Positions 39,211 through 48,720 of a DNA stretch of 64,000 nucleotides are shown one piece after another. Both the position numbers and the translations under genes were made by a program. The notes beneath the pieces were generated by a model. It ran no database searches. It worked only from the letters and a program-made list of their open reading frames with translations, and had not been told where the DNA came from. Each line of letters starts with the position of its first letter. Position 1 is the first letter of the stretch. Location: NCBI GenBank assembly GCA_017590115.1, contig JAGGNK010010225.1, forward strand, positions 8,668,834 to 8,732,833. Reading direction: 5' to 3'. Source of the stretch: Montifringilla adamsi. Taxonomy: Eukaryota; Chordata; Aves; Passeriformes; Passeridae.

Positions 39211-42200
39211 GGGTCTCTCATGATCCCCGCATCCTTTCCTCTTTCCTTTGAGGAAATTTGATTTAGTTTATTGGGGAATTAAGGTGGAATCAGTGCAGCT
39301 TCAGACAGCAGAAAAATATGACAGCAAATATCCACGACTTTTGATGGCACACTTAATGCTGAAAGTGCTCTTAGGCTTCTTTTGCTTTTGACCACAGCAC
39401 ACATCCTCTGGCACACAGCACACTGCTGGAGAAGAACTACTTCTCCAGGGAACTTCTGCCTGCCTTTGCAATGGTTGTGCCCCATTTGCCTTTACATGAT
39501 GTGTACTTGCCATTTTTCTTCCTTGTCAGACATGAAGCCAAACATTGAACCAATTGATCTGTCAAGATAAGACAAATTTTTAGCAATTAAACATCTGCTC
39601 AACAACTGAGCTGCATTTACAAACTGAGATCTCCATCTCTCCTAACATCAATTTTTGTTCCATGACGAAACAAAAAGTGTAACACCATAAACACACCACT
39701 TCATCTAAAAGCTACAAGTGATGCTTAAGCAGCCAACAAGAAGAAGAGAAGGAAGAAGAGGAACAGCTACATGACAAGCTTGTGAGAAAAAACTGAGAAA
39801 TGTGACTTGACACACAGGTCACAGCAGGTGACACGTGATTTACTGATGATAAGACAGTCCCCACCTAGTACCTTCTACACTGTCAGTAATAGCACCACAC
39901 TGGAAACACCTTGTCTCTGTGGAATTGTACTGCCTGATAAAGATATCCTCAGAACAGATATCTTATTTACTGAACTGATCCTTTTGTGATGACCTTGATC
40001 AATAATACCAGAAGCGAGACATGTGTTACTTGTGTATTCTTCTGAATTTTAAAAACTCTTAAACTTCACCTTACCTTACCAAGTACATCAGCCTGCACTG
40101 TCAAGTTTCATTGGCAAACTTTGAAGTGTGTTAATGTTATGAGAGCACTATTGCAACATCAGTTCCCTTCTGCAGGGATACACTCACCCTCCAGCCCTAG
40201 GATTTAGACTATTGCTGAGTAAAACAGGGTGATGAAACAATTATTGCTGAATTCTGCATGATTCATAGTTGGTAATAACCACCTCCAAATGCAACATTCA
40301 AATTTACATTCTCATAATCAAAGGTCAGAAAAAGACAGCAAGAATGGGTCATTATTCATAGCAGTTAAAACTATACATTTACACTAGATATTGTATAATT
40401 CTTAGACAAACTGTGACTACACATGTAAAAAATGTGATATTTATAGAATTACCAATTTATAGCTTCTTGTATAAATCCTGCTACATTTCCCTGCAACAAA
40501 AGCTTTTTCGTGCAATATAAATGTGCCATTCCCTAACACAGAGTTCTCCAAATATTTAATCTCCTCAGTATGTCTTCCTTTGGGAGACGAGAAGAACGAG
40601 TGACAACAGACTGGCTCCCCAGCATGGGAACAGCTTCTGCCAGCATTCAGAGCTGTAAGCGAGGCCAATCCAGCCAGTGCTGCTCTTTAGCCAAGGGTAT
40701 GTATATAAACAAATTAGCTTTGAAAGAAGGTGTTTTGTTGTTTTTTTTTTTCTAAAACCCCAGGTTTAAGACTTACCTATGTACCACTATAGCCAAATCA
40801 TTATGATTTCAGACATATAAAACATTACGGACGTGGAGATACAAGAGGCCTCATTATAACATTCACCAATGTAAAAACATTCCTGCCTACAATCGCTCAG
40901 CATTTGGCATATGTAAGTTTCCTTAGAACCATCAAACAGGAGGCAAGAACTCCAATGGAACGGATGTCCAAAAAGGTCATGAGCATGACAGCATGAAAGA
41001 CTGTTCACCTGATCCTCCACATATGTCAGTGAGACAGGCAGATCCCTAAGAAGAACAAGACTTTTGCTTTACAAAGCATGAGTGATTATAAGCTAAATTG
41101 CGAAGCAGACATGCATTGTACCGGTTTTCAGGCTATTTTATTCTCAATAATCACAGCCTACATGGTCAGTAACTAACTGTTGAATCAATCACTACATTAG
41201 AATGGAGTACTATGGCATTTTTTTCTTTTTGAATTTTTATTATTTTTATTAAGAATGGTGAGTTCTTTGTAATCATCAAATATAAAAGACTTCAGCTTTA
41301 ATTTAGAGCTAGAACACCCTGGCCAGCAGAAGCTTGGCATGAAGAACAGAAATAAAGAAACCCATTATTGCCCTTTTAAAAATCAAAAGCAGCACCTTAT
41401 CAGCATAATGACAGCATGATTTCAATAGCTTTCATGTGCCAATTTCACAACACAATTTCTATTAAATCATTAAGAATAAACATCTATTTTCATTTATTAA
41501 TCTTTTTCCCAATTAGAATCTCTCTGAATCTCTGTACAATAGTAATTTCATTTCTTCCCACTTGCTTGCATCTTAATTAAAATCGGTCCATGTTGACTTT
41601 CATTTTTATAATATATCTGCCTATTTCACATCATAGCACCTTCATGACCCCCAGAGAGTCATGAGCCTTTAATATTTTATTTTGACCTTGTTAAGTCACT
41701 AGAATCATCAAAGATTTTTCTTCTTCCCTTGATAAGCATTTTTTAATCCTTCTCAAAAAGTAGAGGGTGTGTAAAAACCCACAGCTGAGAACTATGCTTT
41801 CTTTAAACTACTCATGCTCTTTTTTAAAAAAAAAAAAACCCAACAATTTGCTGCCTTTCAATTTATTGCAAGTATTAGTTTATGAACCATAAAATTAATT
41901 ATTAATTAATAAGGGTCAGTTCTTAAATTATACTTAAAGGTATTTTCCTCTGATCTTTGAGAGAGAAAAATGTTTCACTTTCAATTAAAAAAAAAATACC
42001 ATCAATAATTGGTGACTTTACTTTGTAACAGTCTTCTATACAGTATTTGAGTTTGCAAGAAGAGGGGACTGGCGGGAGAAGCAGCTATCTTTCATTAGAG
42101 CAGTGGACCCAGCTGAAAAGTAAAAATGCCCTGAGAAAACACACAAGCCCTTCTCAGCCTGTAGCAGAAAGCTTGCTTTTTGTGTTTTAACTCCATCACC

Positions 42201-45084
42201 TGCTCTACTGACAGGTATTACTCAAAATGCTTACAGCACAAGAAGAAGCACCAATTCAGATGGGAAGCAGAAAGGTGCTGAGCTATCCCTTCAGCCTAAC
42301 ACCTGCAAACTTGTCTTTGGAACTCAAAGAAGAAACAAAATACTGGGTACACTGGCACACACATTTACATATTTGCCTTGGGTTCCAACCTGAATTCCTG
42401 CAGTATTACCACTCTCACAGCACAGGCTCAGGCTCATGCAAAGGTTTTGGCACAATCTGAGTCCTGCTGTCAGAGGCAGCCTGGCTACACATTGTCATCT
42501 ATCAGGCTTGTATTTGCATTTACCTTCGGTGTGGACCCTTACCTGACAGACAGCCCAAGCTATCTAACCCACCCACCTGCCACAGGGAGGGTATCTGGCA
42601 TAAGACTTCTCAAGCAGAATGGCAGCTTTAAAAGCCAGCTGGCATTTATGGCCACATTGTACTAACTTTGGATGGCACAACTGCATGAAGAAGTACAGTG
42701 CCTAGAAATACCTCTGCACTGAGCCTAGGTGGCAAACACACTGCATTTCTTGCTTCTTTGAGAAGCAAAGCAGGCTAGCCACAAAGGTCTCTTCACTCAA
42801 GCTTCTATTTACATTCCAGAAAGTCAAGTCTCAAGTTCATCAATTCTGTATAATCAGTATTTGGCTACTGGGTGGAGGAAACTGGAGGCTGCTAGTGACC
42901 AAGTGGGAGAGGTGGATTGTTTGCCAGGAAAAAGCTGAGAAGTTTCAGTAACAGCAAAGAAGTTTTTAAAAAGAAAGATTATAATGAGTGAGAATAAGGG
43001 TCACTACTAAGATGGGCACTGGCAAGGGAATGTCTATTTTAAGGAGAGTGCAGCATGAAGAAAAGTATAAAAACATGCACAGTTTTCTTTAGAGGATAGG
43101 AGACAGAGAAAAGATGCTGCTTGCAGTTAAATCAGCACTTCATCTTGGGAGAAGAGCAAAATTTAGGGGTTTGCAACGAATACAGCTAATAGATCACCTG
43201 GGTATGTGTTAAAGAAGAGATTACAGGAAAGTAAAGTGGAATTCCCAGTGGAAGTAATTAAAAGATCAGCTTTTTATACTGTGTGCAGATTTATCTAAGG
43301 TCCAAAAAAGAATACTTAATGTAATTGCTTACCATGCCCCCTTCTTCCCCAGAATATTACCCTTCTTTCTCCCCCAGCCACTTCAAACACAACAGCTGGT
43401 AGTCAGGGCAGCTTAAGTTCTGTTACCAAAAGCAGAGAGCTTGAAGAAATGATATATGAAGAAATACAATACAAATACCCATGGCTCTCCTGTAGATTTT
43501 GTTACCAGTGAATGCCAGCTTACTGAAAAAAGTCCTTCATAAGCTTCTCTCAGATGGGAACCTCATATTATTGAACCTATAATTAGCAGCCTCACAGTGG
43601 CTCTTGAGATGAGCACACAGACCACAGACACAAGCTCTGAAGGAGGGACTGGTCCTCCAGCTGTGAAATCAAAGGAGTAACAGCCTCCTAAGCATGAATA
43701 TTTGCTTTACCATCAGTGGATAGTTGAAGTCATAGCCCTCCATGCATGTTAGCTCCCCATCTGTGCAACACTTACAGCTCACCACCCTGCCATGACACTG
43801 GGCAGGTAGTGCTTATAAATAATCACTCCAGAACAGAACCAGATTCTGACCTTTAATGTAGACACAAGATCAAGTGAAGACTATAAACCCCACTTATACA
43901 TTTACAGAAATATAAGTGGGCAAGCCGAATATCTACACTATAAAATTCTTGGGCAGCTTCCTCACAATGACTATATTTGAACTGTTTAACTTTCTCATTG
44001 ACATGAATTGGCAGGAACTGAAGCAGAAGTGCTACATCACAAATGGTCACTTGTAGTAACACATTCTTGAGCTTTGGCAGCATTAGTAAGTAGTGGTAGA
44101 GCTGAGTTCTGCAGCATGGTATTCTGTTATCAACCTCAAAATTAATTTCCTTCTTGTATTAGTAGAATGTACAGTGGTAGTATAACCTCCCCTCTTCTGT
44201 GGAATAGAAATAATTATACTATTTGGAAATCTTCATATTGGCATGTTAAGCATACATATAAATTCTACCAAACTAAATTTTAAGGCAAGACTGTTTGTTT
44301 AGACCATGCAAACAAATTGCTGTAAGACTTGTTGAGTTCTGAGAACTTAAACCACAGACAGCCAGAATACAGCTGCACAAAGTCAGATATGGTGTGTCTG
44401 CTAATATTGGCAACTTTATCATGCTGCAGCAAATTTAACTGCTGGTTAGTACATGCATAGAAGAAATATAGATTGAATAAACTGGAGCAAAACCAAAAAA
44501 CCATTCCAAGGTCCTAAGTTATGAAAGTCAAGGTCACTCAGTTGCTTTACAGAGTACTTGACAGTATTTATTAGTTGTACTGCTGTGGCACCTAAGAGCC
44601 CCAGGCATGGGCCAAGGCTCAGCTGTGCTCACGCTTGCAAAAATACAAAACAAAAGACAAACCACAAACCATTGTAGGCCATAGCTAAGGGCTTCATACA
44701 AAGCAGGGTACTGTCATGTGTCAACTCCTGATGTGCATCTTTTAATGATGTACAGTTAAAGCCTAGATCTCAGTTCCTTGGCTGGATGTTATTTTTAGCA
44801 CTAGATTTACCTGATGAGCAGGAGGCCACCTGGAGTTGGATGACATCAATTGCTCACACCAAGGATGTAGCTGAACTCCCACTCTTCACTGCATTTCAGG
44901 CCTTTGAACCAACTCTGCAGGGGATGCACATCTCTCAATTCACAGGAAGGATCCTGAAGCCCAGATTTAGTAAAGCCAGAGGAGATTCAGAGGTATGCAT
45001 TCAGTATCCTTCTACAGACACTGGAGCAGTAAGAAAGACCGTGAGATTCATGGAGCAAAGGAGCTACACACTTTCTCCAAGCTT
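39211..45084. other. Intronic DNA, no gene seen; one CNE-like stretch
   Basis: A purine-only GAA-rich tract lies at about 39738-39758. At 41826-41838 a T-run meets 13 A. The stretch at about 41380-41760 is AT-rich but complex, with several TAAT/ATTA words and no sign of a mobile element, so it could be conserved noncoding DNA. No exon was recognised. Confidence 0.5.
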
Positions 45085-45215
45085 GGGGCATGCTTCGGCA
45101 GCTTAATGGTTAAAGCACCAAGGAAGAGAGTCAGAGGTTCCAGTCTGGGCTGTTAAAGTTGTTTCTGGTTTTATCACACAACTTAGATGTAAAATTATAC
45201 AAATGATGCATGAAA
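45085..45215 (+). repeat. tRNA-derived SINE remnant (MIR / MIR1_Amn type)
   Basis: A pol III box A-like string CAGCTTAATGG (45099-45109) is followed 37 bases later (start to start) by a box B-like string GGTTCCAGTCT (45136-45146). Between them lies TTAAAGCACCAAGGAAGAGAG, as in tRNA-headed amniote SINEs. The downstream part (TTGTTTCTGG...ACTTAGATGTAAAATTATAC) is compatible with a decayed MIR core. It is not a functional tRNA because the acceptor and anticodon stems are not formed. Confidence 0.6.
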
Positions 45216-45889
45216 GAAAACCACATTGCCCAGATGAGTACCTTCACTAATAAGCCATAAAGTTGGCTGGATTCTTGCTTATTTTCATTTTGTTCTTGCA
45301 AATCTTGCATGGTGAATATGAACACAAGGCAGAATTTCTCATGCCTACTTCATTCAGGTGCTTTTGAGTCAAGGCAATAGGGGCTTGCAATGTTTGTGGG
45401 TTTTTGTTAAAACTCTTAAAAAAATGTTTTTAGGACCCAGCTCCTTCTTCAGATCTGTTTGTAAGTGTTGAACACTGGAGCAGTGGCATAGAATATGTTG
45501 TGTAAATTATGTACATTGTCTTTAAAAAAAAAGTAGCTGCTCATTGGCCTTTACATTTATTTATATTTTGCTAGAGTTGTATTGATAGTCAGAGGAGCTT
45601 GTCTGCTGTTCACAGCACATATTGCTATGTTTAAGAAATGTTCCTAAAAATCTCAGTCTGGCACCTCAAATAAAACACTGAGTCACAAGTCCCTTGAACC
45701 CCTAAGTTGTTCATGCTTCTATTTACTCGTTCAGCCTACTGAAATGGCAGGATGTTACTCTCAGCCAATTTCTCATAACTCAAATATTACAGTAACTACT
45801 CGTGAGCTAAGCACCAGGCAGTGGTACTCTTGTATCACAGCTTTCAATTTCAGGTTGCCTGGGTTAAAAACGCACTGTAACTTTTCTGC
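45216..45889. other. Intronic DNA between SINE and CpG island
   Basis: AT-rich sequence with A-runs near 45419 and 45522-45530. Nothing classifiable was seen. It ends at the sharp rise in CpG density. Confidence 0.5.
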
Positions 45890-46644
45890 CTTCCTGCGGG
45901 TCTGCAGCGCAGCCAGCCCCCCACCGTGAGCGGGTCAGAGCGCTGCACCGCACCGCCTCCCTCCCAGCATCCCCAAAACCCCGAGCAGGCACAAGCGCCT
46001 CACACACGCGGCCGAAACCCTGGGGCAGTCCGTCACCTGGAGCATTTTTAATCTGGATCGGGAATTTAATTGTTCCCAGTCCTGCAGAAGTACTGAAAAC
46101 GCGAGGTGTGCCACAACACCCACCAAGCGGCAATCCTGGCAACCCCCGCCCGCCCCAGAGCACCACGACGCTCCGGGGAGCGAAACGGGGCCCGTCCTGT
46201 ACTGCGGGGACCACGGCAGAGGATGCGCGTTGGTCTTGGCATGCCCTCCTCACCCCGAGCCCCGCGGCTCCCGGCAGCTCCCGGTACCGCGCCGGCCACG
46301 GGGCCGCGGGCGCGCCCCTTCCCGAGCCAGGAGGGATGCTGCTCCCCCGGCGACGGAGCCGGGCGCGGGGCTCCCTACTCCTTCACCCCACACAAAGGCA
46401 CGGCAAGGCGGCGGGGAGGCGAACCGGGCCCCGCCGCGCTTCCCCCGTCCCGGCTTGCCCCTTCGGTGCCGCCTGAGGGACAGCTGACCCCGGGCAGTGG
46501 CATCGCCGCCCCGGGGGAGCGCCCGGAGGGGCTCGGGGAGCGCCTGCCGCGCGGTCGGGGCGAGCGGGACGGCGAGGCGCTCTGCAGACAGGTAGATCCC
46601 TGCTAAAATGGAGGGAGGGGAGAAATGCGGCGCTCGCTGGAGAA

Positions 46645-46651
46645 ACTTACC
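46645..46651 (-). other. CHN2: Splice donor of CHN2 exon 1
   Basis: Read on the minus strand, the exon's last base G (46651) is followed by GTAAGT, an exact match to the vertebrate 5' splice-site consensus downstream of the junction. It ends the chimaerin-like reading exactly where the human protein changes exon (after the VSS residues), which supports both the gene call and the strand. Confidence 0.93.
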
Positions 46652-46699
46652 GGAGGAAACCGACGAGCCGGACAAACTGGAGTTGCTGGATGCGGCCAT
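46651..46699 (-). CDS. CHN2: CHN2 first coding exon (beta2-chimaerin N-terminus), partial gene
   Basis: Beta2-chimaerin is a diacylglycerol-regulated GTPase-activating protein for Rac, with an N-terminal SH2 domain, a C1 domain and a C-terminal RhoGAP domain. Only its leading tail is encoded here. On the minus strand the ATG at 46699-46697 sits in an ideal Kozak context (ACCATGG). Sixteen codons read MAASSNSSLSGSSVSS, which matches the known N-terminus of vertebrate beta2-chimaerin as I recall it. One more G (46651) precedes a consensus donor GTAAGT (46650-46645), so the exon ends in phase 1; this fits the aspartate codon that follows in the human protein. The exon lies in a CpG island, as expected for this promoter. 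The open frame continues past the donor, but that stretch is intron. The SH2, C1 and RhoGAP exons are not visible and should lie beyond base 1. The beta1 isoform uses a different start, not seen here. Identification rests on recall of the protein and was not checked by a search. Confidence 0.92.
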
Positions 46700-46718
46700 G
46701 GTCCCTCCTCCTCGCCCC

Positions 46719-46778
46719 TTAGCTGCGAGCCCCGCGTCGGCCCCCGCTGCTGTCCGGCCGCCGCTGCCGCCAGCCCAT
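46719..46778 (-). other. Upstream ORF in the CHN2 5' leader
   Basis: An ATG at 46778-46776 on the minus strand opens a 19-codon frame (starting MGWRQRRP) that ends at TAA, 46721-46719. It is out of frame with the chimaerin start and stops 19 bases before it. The context is good, with G at -3 and G at +4. If transcription starts upstream of 46778, scanning ribosomes would meet this frame first, and the main start would need leaky scanning or reinitiation. The transcription start is not known from sequence, so whether it is in the mRNA is inference. Confidence 0.5.
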
Positions 46779-46976
46779 CGCAAAGTGCCGGAGCCGCGCC
46801 GCGCCGAGCCGCCGCCGCAGCCCGCGCTCGGCTCCCCGCGCCGCCGGGGAGCAGGAGGCGGAGGCGACCCGCCGAGGCACTGCCGGCCGCGCTCCGGGGC
46901 TGGGCGAAGCCGCTCGGCAGGTCAGGCAAAGGGCCCCGCGGCGCTTCCAGCGCCTCTCTCCGCCCTGGGGAGCAGG

Positions 46977-46986
46977 GCTTACCTTG
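46977..46986 (-). other. Candidate alternative splice donor upstream of exon 1
   Basis: The minus strand reads CAAG|GTAAGC, with the junction between 46983 and 46982. This is as good a donor as that of the coding exon and lies 284 bases upstream of the chimaerin ATG. It could end an alternative leader exon that splices to an acceptor near the ATG or skips the MAASS exon. No transcript evidence is available, and GC-rich islands can contain such strings by chance. Confidence 0.35.
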
Positions 46987-47211
46987 TGACGGGGACGCGA
47001 GAGCCGCCCTGCCAGCGCCTACCCTCGCCTCCTCCCTTCCCTTCCCGTCCCTTTCCTTCCCCGCCTCCTCGCGGGCAGCGCTGACAGCCCGCCGCGGGGA
47101 CCCGCCGCAGCTCCCCTCACGCACACAAAGGAAGCGGCGGCGCTGCCGGCCGGGCTGCCGGCCCCGGCTGAGCGGGCAGGGTGGGTCCCGCTCGGGCGAG
47201 CCCCGGCGGCG

Positions 47212-47806
47212 NNNNNNNNNNNNNNNNNNNNNNNNNNNNNNNNNNNNNNNNNNNNNNNNNNNNNNNNNNNNNNNNNNNNNNNNNNNNNNNNNNNNNNNNN
47301 NNNNNNNNNNNNNNNNNNNNNNNNNNNNNNNNNNNNNNNNNNNNNNNNNNNNNNNNNNNNNNNNNNNNNNNNNNNNNNNNNNNNNNNNNNNNNNNNNNNN
47401 NNNNNNNNNNNNNNNNNNNNNNNNNNNNNNNNNNNNNNNNNNNNNNNNNNNNNNNNNNNNNNNNNNNNNNNNNNNNNNNNNNNNNNNNNNNNNNNNNNNN
47501 NNNNNNNNNNNNNNNNNNNNNNNNNNNNNNNNNNNNNNNNNNNNNNNNNNNNNNNNNNNNNNNNNNNNNNNNNNNNNNNNNNNNNNNNNNNNNNNNNNNN
47601 NNNNNNNNNNNNNNNNNNNNNNNNNNNNNNNNNNNNNNNNNNNNNNNNNNNNNNNNNNNNNNNNNNNNNNNNNNNNNNNNNNNNNNNNNNNNNNNNNNNN
47701 NNNNNNNNNNNNNNNNNNNNNNNNNNNNNNNNNNNNNNNNNNNNNNNNNNNNNNNNNNNNNNNNNNNNNNNNNNNNNNNNNNNNNNNNNNNNNNNNNNNN
47801 NNNNNN
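47212..47806. other. Assembly gap (595 N)
   Basis: A run of 595 N lies within the CpG island, about 510 bases upstream of the CHN2 start codon. The left edge is extremely GC-rich and the right edge is a run of 18 T (47807-47824). Both are typical places where avian assemblies break. Apparent long reading frames that cross it are artefacts of translating N. Part of the promoter or 5' leader may be hidden here. Confidence 0.99.
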
Positions 47807-47824
47807 TTTTTTTTTTTTTTTTTT
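47807..47824. repeat. Poly(T) run at the gap edge
   Basis: Eighteen T follow the last N directly. The true length is unknown because the run touches the gap. Confidence 0.95.
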
Positions 47825-48406
47825 CCCCTCCCTTCTGACATCCGTTTTTCTTAGTAAAAAAAACCAAAAAACAGGCCGACACCAACACGGGGTTTTGCCC
47901 TGCCAGGTGCACAGCCAGTGCGGGGCCCCGGCCTGGCCACAGTTTGGGTTCTCCCTCCCACCTGCCCCCGCAGCCCTCCCGGCCAGGGGGATCTGAGGGC
48001 ACACGGAGGGCGGCTGCAGCATCCAACGGGAGCATGGAGGGTCTGGCCGACCCGCCGGGTTCGCAGCCCTGTGTGTTAGTGTGCAAGTGGGAAAGAAGAA
48101 GAGCCGAGAAAGCATCACTTGGAGGTTTCCGCCTGTTGTCTGTCCTTCTCGTTCCCTTTTCCAATGTTTTATCGCCAGCCAAAGCTTCCATCTCATTTTA
48201 TAAAACGGGGGTGGAAAGGCTACAGGAAGGTGGGCGCCCGAGTTGCATGGCACACAGTCTTGCTGGCACGGGATCTGTAAGAAGCTTAAAACCTATTTGC
48301 CATGACGCTGATTTATGAAAGCCTTCCATGTTTCATAACAGGGAGTCTCTAACACAAAGTTACTTTGGGAGCGAGGAAGCGCATTAAAGTTTCTTTGGCA
48401 ATCTAA

Positions 48407-48416
48407 GCCTTACCCA
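48407..48416 (-). other. Candidate splice donor of a distal leader exon
   Basis: On the minus strand GGGTG|GGTAAGG places a donor GT at 48413-48412, at the downstream edge of the second CpG-dense lobe (about 48414-48720). A noncoding first exon transcribed leftwards from this lobe would splice here and lie 1.7 kb upstream of the CHN2 coding start. This is inference from composition and one splice motif. Confidence 0.3.
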
Positions 48417-48720
48417 CCCAGCTGCTCCGCGTCCCAAAGCAGCGAGCAAACCGCCTGCCCGCTCTGCAACCCGCGCCCAGCCGCTTCCCTTTTCTCGCGG
48501 AGCCAAAATGCAGCCCGGGCTCCCTAGAACCTGCAGCCGGTTCCCGTTTTTTCCTCGGGAAAACAGGTCCCGAGTCCCCTCTAGCGGCGGAGGCGGCAGC
48601 GGCAGCGGTGCCCGCCGTGGCGGCTGCCGGGTCCCGCTGCCCCCGCGGGGGTCCTGCGGCAGCGCTGGCAACGCGGCCGAGGCCAGCTGGCTTCTCCGGG
48701 TTTGATTTTGTAACGACGGC

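Larger units (their letters stand above)
1..46650 (-). other. CHN2: CHN2 intron 1 (partial; runs past the window edge)
   Basis: Everything 3' of the exon 1 donor on the minus strand is assigned to intron 1. I looked for the next chimaerin coding segment (the [20 protein letters not shown] region before the SH2 domain) and for later SH2, C1 and RhoGAP motifs and saw none. A visual search can miss a short exon. CHN2 intron 1 is also very long in other vertebrates, as I recall. Repeats and other elements within it are listed separately. Confidence 0.8.
45890..48720 (-). promoter_or_regulatory. CHN2: CpG-island promoter of CHN2
   Basis: GC content and CpG density rise abruptly at about 45890 and stay very high to the gap at 47212. 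They fall to an intermediate level at about 47830-48370 and rise again at about 48370-48720. The remainder of the window is AT-rich and CpG-poor. GC-box-like CCGCCC/GGGCGG strings are numerous, for example near 46147-46157, and no convincing TATA box is seen, as is usual for a dispersed CpG-island promoter. The island covers CHN2 exon 1 and runs about 760 bases into intron 1. Strand is assigned from CHN2; divergent transcription to the right is possible but not shown. Confidence 0.88.

Noticed and set aside
45099..45146. A functional tRNA gene
   Set aside because: Only the box A- and box B-like strings are present. The stems and anticodon arm do not form, so it is a SINE head.
46106..46606. 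Plus-strand ORFs of 85-166 codons opposite CHN2 exon 1 and intron 1
   Set aside because: The residues are proline-, arginine-, glycine- and alanine-rich, as chance frames in CpG islands are. Three frames overlap and no domain is visible.
46250..46783. An N-terminally extended chimaerin-like ORF of 177 residues
   Set aside because: Its apparent first codon at 46783-46781 is TTG, not ATG. The part after 46651 is intron beyond a perfect donor. Only MAASSNSSLSGSSVSS is real coding sequence.
46603..48253. Very long open frames on both strands across the CpG island and gap (up to about 410 codons)
   Set aside because: They consist largely of translated N plus GC-rich sequence that is poor in stop codons. 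None resembles a protein, and they overlap one another on both strands.
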